A stretch of 64,000 nucleotides of DNA from JBBREP01 sp036501845. GTDB lineage: Bacteria; Actinomycetota; Acidimicrobiia; IMCC26256; PALSA-610. The stretch's first letter is position 1. Every line of letters starts with the position of its first letter. The notes below the pieces were generated by a model. That model made no database searches and was not told the DNA's origin. It saw nothing but the letters and a program-made list of their open reading frames with translations. Shown one piece after another: positions 16,666 through 24,308 of this stretch. The stretch covers positions 98,037 through 162,036 of the forward strand of contig DASXZO010000036.1 of assembly GCA_036501845.1 (NCBI GenBank). The letters run 5' to 3'. The translations under genes were made by a program, and so were the position numbers.

Positions 16666-16964
16666 ATGCCACGACATCGGTCGTTCGGCGTCGCCACAGC
16701 CATCGTTGCGCCGATCGCCGTCTCGCTGATCGGCGGCCGCACCTCGGGGCTCGCGGCCGCGGCGTCGGCGGCGCTCCGTTCGACTTCTTCTTCACGAAGC
16801 CCTACTACTCGCTGTCGATCGCTTGCGGCACGGCGCTGCAAGGACGGTTCGTGATCGAGCTGGTCGGCGGAATGTCCGGGCTCGCGATCGACCCCGACCG
16901 CCGGGCCCAAGCCCTCGCGCTGGCCGACCAACCCGGCACCGCCCTCGCCGCACCTCCGAGCTGA
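16666..16964 (+). pseudogene. DUF4118 membrane-sensor remnant with frameshift
   Basis: From an ATG at 16666 the first frame reads a KdpD-like DUF4118 helix and IGGRTSGLAAAASAA. The homology then continues in another frame from 16776 as PFDFFFTKPYYSLSI, runs on to a piece ending ALALADQPGTALAAPPS and stops at 16964. The frame change falls in the middle of the conserved FDFFFTxPYYS loop. The product would also lack most of a normal sensor, so there is an internal deletion too. It is probably a decayed relative of the DUF4118 gene at 14.7-15.5 kb. Confidence 0.65.
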
Positions 16965-16972
16965 CGCTCCGG

Positions 16973-17019
16973 CCGTTTGGCAATTTCGTTGGGAACGTGG
17001 CTGCGAAATTGCCAAACGG
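16973..17019. repeat. Perfect 16-bp inverted repeat
   Basis: CCGTTTGGCAATTTCG (16973-16988) pairs perfectly with CGAAATTGCCAAACGG (17004-17019) across a 15-nt loop. It is more AT-rich than its surroundings. It lies just after the DUF4118 pseudogene and before the bL37-like ORF. It may be a terminator or a relic of a mobile palindromic element. Confidence 0.75.
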
Positions 17020-17064
17020 ATTCGGTTCGGAGGCGGAGGGGGTCAGCGGGTAGCGTGCTCGGCC

Positions 17065-17154
17065 GTGAGCAAGAAGTCGAAGATGCGCCGCCTCAACGCC
17101 AAGCGTAAGAAGGCGAACCACGGCAAGCGTCCGCTGGCCGGCAAGCGCTCCTGA
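17065..17154 (+). CDS. Tiny basic protein resembling ribosomal protein bL37
   Basis: A 29-residue ORF with a GTG start, MSKKSKMRRLNAKRKKANHG then KRPLAGKRS. It is extremely basic, and the KANHGKRP segment matches what I recall of bL37, the short extra large-subunit protein of mycobacterial and other actinobacterial ribosomes. The match is from memory and was not searched. A purine-rich GGAGGGGG lies about 25 bases upstream, so translation initiation is not obvious. The next gene begins 45 bases downstream. Confidence 0.7.
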   Translation: MSKKSKMRRLNAKRKKANHGKRPLAGKRS

Positions 17155-17199
17155 ATCTCCGCCTGCGCTCACTGTCCCTCTCGCGCCGATCTTCACCGG

Positions 17200-17715
17200 G
17201 TGCCACCCATGGCTGACGTCGACGACGTCCACATACTCCCCGATCCCACGACGCACGAGCTGCTCCGCACGACGCTCGAGCGCGCCAACAAGGTGAGCAA
17301 CCTGGCGCGCGCCGAGGCGCTGCGCCGCAACGTGTTCGCCGGGCGCGAGCTGCGCGAGCTGGTGAAGGACGTGGTGGAGAAGAACAAGCTGCACGACGCC
17401 TTCGTCACGCCGATCACCGAGCGCGTCGAGCAGTCACTCGAACGCCGCGCCGGCAAGCAGCCGAAGTTCTCCACCTACCAGTCGCTCACGCTTCCCGCCG
17501 GCGCGTTCAAGTGGAGCTCCGACGGCAAGGTCGCGCTCCCGACTGCGAAGGGCCGCCGCACGATCGCGGTGCGCGTCGACACGGCACGTGGTGGTCTGCG
17601 ACCGCCGCTCGAAGGTCGTCCGGCGATGATCGTGTTCCGCAACGGCCAGTTCGACCTGCTCGCGGCCGACGTCGATCGCAACGTCTACGACGACGACGAA
17701 GACGACGAGGACTGA
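17200..17715 (+). CDS. Hypothetical protein with acidic C-terminal tail
   Basis: A 171-residue soluble protein of unknown function; M4 (17209) is an alternative start. It has a helical N-terminal half (LERANKVSNLARAEALRRN, LRELVKDVVEKNKLHDAF), a beta-rich C-terminal half ending MIVFRNGQFDLLAADVDRN, and a tail of nearly pure Asp/Glu. There is no signal peptide or membrane helix. Its last 31 bases overlap the end of the convergent thioesterase gene. The acidic tail of one protein and the Ser run of the other are encoded by opposite strands of the same repeat-like DNA. Confidence 0.78.
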   Translation: MPPMADVDDVHILPDPTTHELLRTTLERANKVSNLARAEALRRNVFAGRELRELVKDVVEKNKLHDAFVTPITERVEQSLERRAGKQPKFSTYQSLTLPAGAFKWSSDGKVALPTAKGRRTIAVRVDTARGGLRPPLEGRPAMIVFRNGQFDLLAADVDRNVYDDDEDDED

Positions 17716-18575
17716 GCCTCGCGGCGCTCACGCGCCTCTCTCGCTTCACGTTCACGCGCCACCCACGGACCGGCTTCGATCAGCACGAGCGCCTGTGCGC
17801 TCCTGCCGATCGGACCCTCACGATCGTGGATCACGGCCTCGCTCAGCCCACCGCCCTCGCCGTGCGCCCATGCGCGCGCGTCGAGGCCGATCCACTCCCC
17901 GATCGCCGGCCGGTGCACGTGCACCGAGAGCTCCGCGTTGATGGTGCCGGCATCGGCCATGCGCACCGGATTGCCCACACCGCTCGCGAAGTCGGCCGCG
18001 GCCACCACGCGTTCGATCGCGGTGGGCTCTTCGCCGGCAACCACCGGCACGTGCAGGCGCAGCCACCCGCTGCCCGGTCCGGCGCGCTCCCAGTCACCCG
18101 TGGCGATACGCACCTCGGTGGCGCTCCAGAAACCGACAAGACCAGTGAGACCCAACGGCGCCGGCGGGAGATCGTCGGGGCTGCAGGGCATGGTCACGCC
18201 CGGCGGTTCCGCGCTCGGGCCGACGTCGTAACGCGCGGTTTCGGTGCGCTCGACGCGTAACGCGTGCACGCCCGCCACAACTGGGCCATCGTGATCGCCG
18301 GCGCGCATCGTGACGTCGATCCATTGCACGCGCCGGCCGGGCCGCACCGTCGTCGCGTCGAGCACGAGCCGTCCCATCGGCACCGGCCGGTACAACTCCA
18401 CGGTGAGGCGCGTCACGAAATGCGCGGGACCGGAGTCGTGGCGCTCGGCCGCGCGCGCGAGCAATGCCGCAACTGGGCCGCCGTGCAACGCGTTCGGATC
18501 CCACGGGCCGCGGGCGAGTTCGGTGGCGACGAAGCCGTCGCCATCGGGCATGAACAGGGCTTCGGGGTCGGCCAC
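17685..18575 (-). CDS. Acyl-CoA thioesterase-like hotdog protein
   Basis: About 296 residues with two hotdog-fold halves of the TesB-like thioesterase type (ARGPWDPNALHGGPVAALLARA, then GTINAELSVHVHRPAIGEWIGLDARAWA). Such enzymes hydrolyse acyl-CoAs. The GTG at 18575 gives MADPEALFMPDGDGFVATE; ATG 18551 is an alternative. The C-terminus runs into REREAREARERREAQ and a poly-Ser tail where the gene overlaps the convergent acidic-tailed gene. It is divergent from the SDR at 18633, and the promoter-operator there probably serves both. Confidence 0.85.
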   Translation of the reverse strand: MADPEALFMPDGDGFVATELARGPWDPNALHGGPVAALLARAAERHDSGPAHFVTRLTVELYRPVPMGRLVLDATTVRPGRRVQWIDVTMRAGDHDGPVVAGVHALRVERTETARYDVGPSAEPPGVTMPCSPDDLPPAPLGLTGLVGFWSATEVRIATGDWERAGPGSGWLRLHVPVVAGEEPTAIERVVAAADFASGVGNPVRMADAGTINAELSVHVHRPAIGEWIGLDARAWAHGEGGGLSEAVIHDREGPIGRSAQALVLIEAGPWVAREREAREARERREAQSSSSSSSS

Positions 18576-18594
18576 GGCGCCACACTGTAGGAAG

Positions 18595-18623
18595 TTGACA
18601 CGCGTGTCAGCTCTGCCTACGTT
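18595..18623 (+). promoter_or_regulatory. Promoter with perfect palindromic operator between thioesterase and SDR
   Basis: A consensus -35 TTGACA (18595-18600) is followed after exactly 17 bases by TACGTT (18618-18623), a good -10. Transcription would then start within a few bases of the SDR ATG at 18633, giving a leaderless or nearly leaderless mRNA. The -35 overlaps a perfect 14-bp palindrome, TGACACGCGTGTCA (18596-18609). That is the form expected of a TetR-family operator, so repression by promoter occlusion is likely. Confidence 0.72.
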
Positions 18624-18632
18624 CCACGGCCG

Positions 18633-19406
18633 ATGCCCGACGAACGCTGGCTCGACGGCAAGGTGGCGTTGATCACCGGTTCGGGGTCCGGCCAGGGCCG
18701 CGCTGCGGCGGTGCTGTTCGCACGGCACGGCGCACGCGTCGCGGTGATCGACATCAACGACGAAGGCGCGTCCGAGACCGTCAAGATGGTCGAATCGGCG
18801 GGCGGCGAGTCGTTCGCGATGCATGCCGACGTGTCGGAGCGCGACGAGTGCAACCGCATGGTCGCCACCACGATGGAGCGCCTCGGCCGGCTCGACGTGA
18901 TCTACAACAACGCCGCGGTGCAGATGTCGGGGCGGCTCGTCGAATGCAGCGAAGCCGATTGGGATCTCACGATCGCCACGAACCTCTCGGCCATCTTCTG
19001 GGCATGCCGGGCCGCGATCCCGGCGATGCTCGAGGGTGACGGCGGCTCGATCATCAACACTGCGTCCACCCTCGGACTGATCGGCAGCGAGGGCTACGCC
19101 GCGTACGGCGCGGCCAAGGCCGGTCTGGTGGCGCTCACGAAACAGATCGCCACCGAGTACGGCCCGACGATCCGCGCCAACGTGATCGCGCCTGGATCGA
19201 TCGACACACCGCGTTTTCGCAAGGTGCTCACGGGGATCGACAACGTCGACGAGTTCCTCACGATGCTCACGTCGAACATGCCGATGCGGAGGCTCGGCAC
19301 GGCCGACGACATTGCGAACGCAGCACTGTTCCTCGCGAGCGACCGCTCGGCCTACACGAGCGGTGCCATCGTGCCGGTCGACGGCGGACTGAGCGCATTG
19401 AGATGA
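18633..19406 (+). CDS. SDR family NAD(P)-dependent oxidoreductase
   Basis: A 257-residue classical short-chain dehydrogenase. It has the GSGSGQG nucleotide-binding loop, D41-type acidic residue after beta-2 (VAVIDIND) that favours NAD(H), NNAAVQ, and the YAAYGAAKAG catalytic Tyr-Lys pair. The end DRSAYTSGAIVPVDGGLSA is typical. The substrate is unknown. It starts right after the promoter-operator and is followed by a second SDR and an amidohydrolase on the same strand. Confidence 0.92.
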   Translation: MPDERWLDGKVALITGSGSGQGRAAAVLFARHGARVAVIDINDEGASETVKMVESAGGESFAMHADVSERDECNRMVATTMERLGRLDVIYNNAAVQMSGRLVECSEADWDLTIATNLSAIFWACRAAIPAMLEGDGGSIINTASTLGLIGSEGYAAYGAAKAGLVALTKQIATEYGPTIRANVIAPGSIDTPRFRKVLTGIDNVDEFLTMLTSNMPMRRLGTADDIANAALFLASDRSAYTSGAIVPVDGGLSALR

Positions 19407-19441
19407 ACCGCTCATTCGGCACAGCTCGATTGCTCCCGTTC

Positions 19442-19528
19442 GGGCGCGGCGATCGGAGCAGCACGGGAGCGACGGAGGAGCGACACGTGTGCGCAGTGAG
19501 CTCGCCGCCGAGCGCAGCGAGGCCAATG
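19442..19528 (+). repeat. 87-bp dispersed repeat, copy B, ending at an SDR start codon
   Basis: This copy aligns with 5581-5667 over the full 87 bases. It fills the gap between two SDR genes and ends at ATGTG, of which the GTG (19528) is the likely start of the second SDR. In the alternative reading an ATG at 19489 would fuse the repeat-encoded peptide MRSELAAERSEAN to that SDR. Confidence 0.85.
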
Positions 19529-20280
19529 TGATTGCGATTGTGACGGGTGGCGCGTCGGGGTTGGGCGAGGCGGTTGCTCGGCGGCTCGCGAGCGACGGTG
19601 CCACGGTGGTGGTGGCCGACATCGACGAGCGCGCCGGTCAGCAGGTGGCCGACAACCTCAAGGCCGCGGGCTTCGCGGTGGAGGCCGAGACCGTCGACGT
19701 CACCGACGAAGGCGAGGTCGCGGCGATGGTGGATGCGGTCGTCGAGCGCCACGGCCGCGTCGACGTGCTCGTGTGCAGCGCCGCGATCGAGGTGCGCGCG
19801 TCGGTGGTCGAATGCAGCGACGACGACTGGCAGCGCGTCATCGACGTGAACCTCAAGGGTCCGTTCCTCTGCATGAAGCACGCCATCCCGCACATCGCCG
19901 CGGCCGGTGGCGGTTCGGTAGTGATCATGAGCTCCGTGCTCGGCGCGATCGGCTCGCCCGGATACGCGGCCTACTGCGCGTCGAAGGGCGCGCTCAACAA
20001 CCTCGCCAAGCAGGCCGCGATCGAGCACGCGCCCGAAGGCGTGCGGGTGAACGTGATCTCGCCGTCGGCCACCGACACCGGTCTATTCATGAAGATGGCC
20101 GAGAGCACCGGCGACCCGAAGCGCATCATCGACATGGTCACGCGCAACTCTCCGATGCGGCGGCTCGGCACCGGCGCCGAGGTTGCCGACACCGTGGCGT
20201 TCCTGTGCTCGCCGGGCGCGGCATACATCTCGGGCACGATCATCCCGCTCGACGGCGGCCTCGCAGCCCGCCGCCCGTGA
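19528..20280 (+). CDS. SDR family oxidoreductase
   Basis: A 250-residue classical SDR starting at GTG 19528 as MIAIVTGGASGLGEAV. It shows TGGASGLG, an Asp after beta-2 (VVVADIDER), the YAAYCASKGAL catalytic motif and the end AAYISGTIIPLDGG. An ATG at 19489 would add 13 residues derived from the 87-bp repeat, and the shorter form fits the family better. Its stop overlaps the GTG of the amidohydrolase (GTGA), so the two are translationally coupled. Confidence 0.92.
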   Translation: MIAIVTGGASGLGEAVARRLASDGATVVVADIDERAGQQVADNLKAAGFAVEAETVDVTDEGEVAAMVDAVVERHGRVDVLVCSAAIEVRASVVECSDDDWQRVIDVNLKGPFLCMKHAIPHIAAAGGGSVVIMSSVLGAIGSPGYAAYCASKGALNNLAKQAAIEHAPEGVRVNVISPSATDTGLFMKMAESTGDPKRIIDMVTRNSPMRRLGTGAEVADTVAFLCSPGAAYISGTIIPLDGGLAARRP

Positions 20281-21359
20281 CCGTCACACGCGACTCGCGC
20301 ACACCCAATTACGTCGTCGACGGCGACGGGCATGTGATCGAGCCCGGCGGCATCTTCGGCTCGGCGCAGCGGGCCGACCGCAACCCGATCAACGTGTCGC
20401 CGAACACGCCGTTCGAGATGTGCGGGGGCGCCGATCTCTCCGAACAGTTCGAGAGCGGCTGGAGCGCGGAGTCGTACCTGCATGCGATGGACGCGCAGGG
20501 CATCGATGCCGCGGTGCTCTACCCGTCGGTCGGGTTGTTTGTGCCCTACCAGGACGGCATCACCACCGACGAGCACCTCAGCGCGTGCGCGGGTTACGAC
20601 GACTGGATCGCGCAGTACTGCGCGCACGCGCCGAACCGGCTCGCGGGCGTCGGGATCGCGCCCGTGCTGGGCGAAGGGGCCGTGGCGGCACGTGAAGCGG
20701 AACGGGCGAAGGGCCTCGGCCTCGTGGCGATGATGGTGCGGCCGAACTTCGTCTTCGGTCGCAACCTCGGTGACCGCGGCTTCGATCCCCTCTACGACGC
20801 GCTCGAGGCCAACGGTCTCGTGCTCGCGGTGCACGAGGGCTTCGGCGTGCAGTCGGGCCCCACGATCGGTGCCGACCGTTTTCCCGGCTTCACGGCGCGC
20901 CACCTCTGCTCGCATCCGATGGAACAGATGGCCGCGATGGCGAGCCTGATGCTCGATGGCGCGCTCGAACGGCACCCGCAGCTGCGCGTCGCGTTTCTCG
21001 AGTCGGGCACCGGCTGGCTCCCCTACTGGCTGGCGCGGCTCGACGACCACATCGAGTGGATGCACGACACCGAGACCAAGCAGCTCTCACTGTCGGCCAC
21101 CGAATACTTCGCGCGCCAGTGCGTGATCTCGTGCGACCCCGAAGACACGTTGGTGGCGCGCACGGTGGAGACGGTCGGCGCCGACCATGTGATCTGGGCG
21201 AGCGACTTCCCGCACCCCGACGCCGCGTACCCCGATGCGGTCGAGGAGTTCTTGGAGGAGAACCCCACGCTCGACCGCCCGACGCTCGAGTCCGTGCTGT
21301 CGCGCACACCAGCCGAGTTCTACGACCTCACCGACCGCTTCACTCCCCGGGCGTCGTAA
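20277..21359 (+). CDS. Amidohydrolase-related metal-dependent hydrolase
   Basis: A 360-residue TIM-barrel protein of the amidohydrolase-2 type (decarboxylase and hydrolase members). The N-terminal metal motif appears as DGDGHV, and later landmarks are VLYPSVG, a His in AVHEG, HPMEQMAAMASLML and the late Asp in IWASDFPHPD. The substrate is unknown. It is coupled to the preceding SDR by a GTGA overlap. The C-terminus TPRAS and the stop are encoded by a large palindrome shared with the convergent gene. Confidence 0.88.
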   Translation: MTVTRDSRTPNYVVDGDGHVIEPGGIFGSAQRADRNPINVSPNTPFEMCGGADLSEQFESGWSAESYLHAMDAQGIDAAVLYPSVGLFVPYQDGITTDEHLSACAGYDDWIAQYCAHAPNRLAGVGIAPVLGEGAVAAREAERAKGLGLVAMMVRPNFVFGRNLGDRGFDPLYDALEANGLVLAVHEGFGVQSGPTIGADRFPGFTARHLCSHPMEQMAAMASLMLDGALERHPQLRVAFLESGTGWLPYWLARLDDHIEWMHDTETKQLSLSATEYFARQCVISCDPEDTLVARTVETVGADHVIWASDFPHPDAAYPDAVEEFLEENPTLDRPTLESVLSRTPAEFYDLTDRFTPRAS

Positions 21360-21392
21360 AGCGTCGAATAGCGACGCTCTACGACGCCCGGG
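21346..21392. terminator. Palindrome containing the stop codons of two convergent genes
   Basis: CCCGGGCGTCGTA (21346-21358) pairs with TACGACGCCCGGG (21380-21392), and GCGTCG/CGACGC form an inner stem with the loop AATAG. Both the amidohydrolase stop (21357-21359) and the stop of the minus-strand membrane protein (21379-21381) lie in it. As a result both proteins end in Arg-Ala-Ser. It is likely a bidirectional terminator. Confidence 0.78.
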
Positions 21393-21729
21393 TGGTCGAG
21401 CGTTCTTCGTGCTCGCGGGCGCCGAGGGTTGCGGCGCGGCCGAGTACGGCGGCCACCCCGAGCGCGGCCACGAGCACGAGCTTCCAGCCGATCGCCGCGC
21501 ACAACACGCCGACGATCACGATCACGACGATGTTCGCGCGCTGCGACGCCTTGCGGTGGCCACGCGTTCCGAAGCCGTGCGCGCGCACGAGCCGGCGGAC
21601 GAAATACGCCGCGAACGTTGCAACAACGACCGCCACACCCACGAGCAACCACATCCACGCCGGCGTCGAGTGATGCGCGCCGCAGCCGCACACTGCCTTC
21701 AATTTCTCGGTGAGGCCCGCGATCACCAT
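21379..21729 (-). CDS. Hypothetical two-helix membrane protein
   Basis: A 116-residue protein with two membrane segments, about residues 25-45 (MWLLVGVAVVVATFAAYFV) and 65-95 (NIVVIVIVGVLCAAIGWKLVLVAALGV). A basic loop joins them, and the N-terminus holds CGCGAHH, which could bind metal. The function is unknown. Its start overlaps the end of the epoxide hydrolase gene by 7 bases, so the two form an operon. Confidence 0.75.
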   Translation of the reverse strand: MVIAGLTEKLKAVCGCGAHHSTPAWMWLLVGVAVVVATFAAYFVRRLVRAHGFGTRGHRKASQRANIVVIVIVGVLCAAIGWKLVLVAALGVAAVLGRAATLGAREHEERSTTRAS

Positions 21730-22604
21730 CGGTCGAGCGACGCCAGGTACTCGCGCATCGCCGCAGTCGTTTCGGCGGGCCGCTCCTGTTGCGTCCAGTG
21801 CCCGCAGTCGTCGATGACCACTCTCGTGAGGTTCGGCACGCGCTCTTCCATGCCGATGGTCATCGCCGGCGTGAGCACCGGGTCATCGGCGCCGGAGATC
21901 ATCAAGCACGGCACGTCGATGTTGCGCGCGGCCCACGATTCGGAGAGCTCCCAGTTGCGATCCATGTTGCGGTAGTACTCGATCGGCGGCGTGAGCGCGC
22001 CAGCCGGCCGGAAGGCGCGCTTGTACACGTCGAGCACGTCGGGCGGGAAAGCATCGCGGTTGCGCAACATCTCGTTGAGGAAGATCATCTCGACGAAGTC
22101 GTCGGCGCCGCGACCCCAAGAGAACACCCATTCGGCGAGGCCCGGTTCCTGGAACTGGATGATGTAGATCGGCGTGTCGACGAAGATCGAGCGCAAGAGC
22201 TGCACAGTGGGCACCGGCGTGCGGGGCAGATCGGGCGTGTTCACACCGATCACACCGGCGGTGATGTCGGGGAACATCCGCGCGAACTGCCACACGAGAA
22301 TGCCGCCCCAATCGTGGCCGGCGATCACCACGTGGTGGTGTCCGAGCGCGCGCACGAGCGCGGCGAGTGTGCCGTTGAGGAACACCACGTCGTAGACCAC
22401 GTCGGGCTTGTCGGTGCGGCCGTAACCCGGCATGTCGGGCGCGACCACGTGGTAGCCGTCGGCCGCGAGCGCGTCGATCTGGTGCCGCCACGAGAACGCC
22501 AGCTCGGGGAAGCCGTGACAGAGCAGCACGAGCGGATCGCTCGGATCACCCGCCTCGAGGCAGAACACGCGCAACCCGTCGGCCACTACATAGCGCTCAC
22601 GCAT
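21723..22604 (-). CDS. Alpha/beta hydrolase, epoxide hydrolase type
   Basis: A 293-residue alpha/beta hydrolase. It carries HGFPE (residues 30-34, oxyanion hole), the nucleophile elbow GHDWGG with Asp 98, and the late CGHWTQQERP with the catalytic His. An Asp nucleophile with the HGFPE motif points to epoxide hydrolase rather than esterase; haloalkane dehalogenase is a weaker alternative. It probably opens epoxides to diols in the cytoplasm. It is divergent from the SIMPL lipoprotein gene. Confidence 0.9.
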   Translation of the reverse strand: MRERYVVADGLRVFCLEAGDPSDPLVLLCHGFPELAFSWRHQIDALAADGYHVVAPDMPGYGRTDKPDVVYDVVFLNGTLAALVRALGHHHVVIAGHDWGGILVWQFARMFPDITAGVIGVNTPDLPRTPVPTVQLLRSIFVDTPIYIIQFQEPGLAEWVFSWGRGADDFVEMIFLNEMLRNRDAFPPDVLDVYKRAFRPAGALTPPIEYYRNMDRNWELSESWAARNIDVPCLMISGADDPVLTPAMTIGMEERVPNLTRVVIDDCGHWTQQERPAETTAAMREYLASLDRW

Positions 22605-22684
22605 CGAGGTTTGACGTTACGACGGCGCGAACCGATCGGCGGCTCCGAACGTCGAAGAGCACAGCTTCGACCAGGAGGTCTCCC

Positions 22685-23464
22685 GTGCTTTCGCCGTCAA
22701 TCGTGACATTTCGTCACACCGCCATCGCGTGTATCGGTGCCGGAGCGCTTGCGCTCGGCGCGTGTTCGTCGAGCAGCCATCCCGCGGCTGCACCAGTTGC
22801 TCGTCCCGCCGTGTTACCGATCGCGAGCCGCAGCACCTCCACCCCAGGCCAGATCAGCGTGTCGGGCCACGGTGTGGTGGAGGGCGAGCCCGACACACTC
22901 ACGCTGTCGCTCGGTGTCAGCGTGCAGCGCCCCACCGCGAGCGCCGCGATCTCCGACATGGAGTCGAGTGCGCAGGCGCTGATCAACCAACTCGTCGCGT
23001 CGGGCGTCGACAAGTCCGACATCCAGACCACGCAGCTCTCGGTGAACCCCACCTACGACAACCACTCGCATCTCACCGGCTTCAACGCCTCGAACCAGGT
23101 GAGCGCCGACCTGCACCAGATGTCACGCGCCGGCGCGGTGATCGATGCCGCGGCTCGTGCCGCAGGGAGCGCGATCTCTCTCGGCGGCGTGTCGTTCTCG
23201 ATCCAGAATTCCAGTCACCTCGTGCGCGCCGCACGCAAGCAGGCCGTGCAGGCCGCGGCCGATCAGGCTCGCCAGCTCGCGGCCGCAGCGGGCGTGAAGC
23301 TCGCGGCCGTGAAGTCCATCACCGAGACCAACGAGAACTCGCCGGTTCCCGAGAGCTTCGCGGTCGACTCCGCCGGACTCGCGGCACGGGCCTCGGTGCC
23401 GATCGAGCCGGGCAAGCAGTCGCTGAGCATCGACGTCACCGTGGTGTACGCGATCAACCAGTGA
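22685..23464 (+). CDS. SIMPL-domain lipoprotein
   Basis: A 259-residue exported protein of the SIMPL (DUF541) family. The signal peptide ends in the lipobox LALGAC with lipidated Cys 27, followed by a Ser/Pro-rich linker. The domain runs from about residue 56 (ISVSGHGVVEGEPDTLTLSLGV) to the final TVVYAINQ. The family forms periplasmic or surface oligomers of poorly known role. The GTG start is supported by AGGAGG at 22673-22678. Confidence 0.9.
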   Translation: MLSPSIVTFRHTAIACIGAGALALGACSSSSHPAAAPVARPAVLPIASRSTSTPGQISVSGHGVVEGEPDTLTLSLGVSVQRPTASAAISDMESSAQALINQLVASGVDKSDIQTTQLSVNPTYDNHSHLTGFNASNQVSADLHQMSRAGAVIDAAARAAGSAISLGGVSFSIQNSSHLVRAARKQAVQAAADQARQLAAAAGVKLAAVKSITETNENSPVPESFAVDSAGLAARASVPIEPGKQSLSIDVTVVYAINQ

Positions 23465-23482
23465 CCGCCGCCAGCGCTCGCG

Positions 23483-23656
23483 CTAGTCGTCGACCTTGTT
23501 GACGTGCGCCTCGTGCGTCTTGATCTCCTTGCCGTGCTTCTCGAGGGCCACGGTGAGACCGTCACCCACGAGGTGCTTGTCGGTGATCGCTCCGAACTCA
23601 CCCTTGAAGTCGCCTTCGGTGATGATCACCCGGTCGCCAACCTTGAAATGCGTCAT
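23483..23656 (-). CDS. Small KOW-like beta-barrel protein
   Basis: A 57-residue protein, MTHFKVGDRVIITEGDFKGE continuing FGAITDKHLVGDGLTVALEKHGKEIKTHEAHVNKVDD. The GDRVIITEGDFKGEFG stretch is a KOW-type motif as in NusG and ribosomal proteins. It may bind RNA or ribosomes, but no function is known. The ATG at 23656 was preferred to the one at 23674 because the fold begins directly there. It stands alone between convergent and divergent neighbours. Confidence 0.72.
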   Translation of the reverse strand: MTHFKVGDRVIITEGDFKGEFGAITDKHLVGDGLTVALEKHGKEIKTHEAHVNKVDD

Positions 23657-23729
23657 GCCCTGAGCCTCGCGCACGCGCGCGGTGCAATTTGTGGACGGTG
23701 CGGATGGACGAGCCCATTACCGTCCGACC

Positions 23730-24308
23730 ATGCCCGAGACCGCCGCGGCAGGTCGGGGCCACGGCCCCACGATGTTCGTGATGGTCGGCCTCCCCGCAGC
23801 GGGCAAGACGAGTCGCGCCCGTGAGCTCGCATCGGAGTGGGGCGCTCTGCGCCTGACCCCCGACGAGTGGATGATCCCGCTCTTCGGACAGGTGCAGCCC
23901 GAGGGCAAGCGCAACGTGGTCGAAGGCCGCTTGATCTGGATCGCGCTGCGCGCGCTGCAGATCGGGGTGAACGTCGTGCTCGACTTCGGCGTATGGGGCA
24001 AGGACGAACGTTCGGCACTACGCGCCTTGGCGGCTTCCGTAGGAGCAACCAGTGAGCTCGTGTATCTCGATGTCGACGAGGCCGAACAATGGCGCCGTGT
24101 GCACGCTCGCTCCTCCACCGACGCGGCGACGACCTTCGAGATGACCAAAACCGATCTCGCAGGCTGGCGGCAAGGCTTTCAACCGCCCGATGTGAACGAG
24201 CTCGAGTCGCAACACATTGACCCTCCACCGGCGGGCTTCGACTCTTGGGAAGCCTGGGCGGCTCAGTGGTGGCCGACATCCATCGAGGCCGGCTTTTCGA
24301 GGTCGTAG
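23730..24308 (+). CDS. P-loop ATP-binding kinase-like protein
   Basis: A 192-residue AAA/zeta-like small kinase. Walker A is GLPAAGKTSRAREL (from about residue 20), with LTPDEWMIPLF, VVLDFGVWGKDER as Walker B and substrate region, and a lid-like RRVHAR. Such proteins phosphorylate small molecules, and the substrate is unknown. The last 46 bases overlap the end of the convergent methyltransferase remnant. The ATG at 23730 begins shortly before the P-loop strand. Confidence 0.82.
   Translation: MPETAAAGRGHGPTMFVMVGLPAAGKTSRARELASEWGALRLTPDEWMIPLFGQVQPEGKRNVVEGRLIWIALRALQIGVNVVLDFGVWGKDERSALRALAASVGATSELVYLDVDEAEQWRRVHARSSTDAATTFEMTKTDLAGWRQGFQPPDVNELESQHIDPPPAGFDSWEAWAAQWWPTSIEAGFSRS

Noticed and set aside
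18576..19622. Long N-terminal extension of the thioesterase frame
   Set aside because: It runs antisense through the SDR gene at 18633-19406. The family start lies near 18575, next to the divergent promoter.
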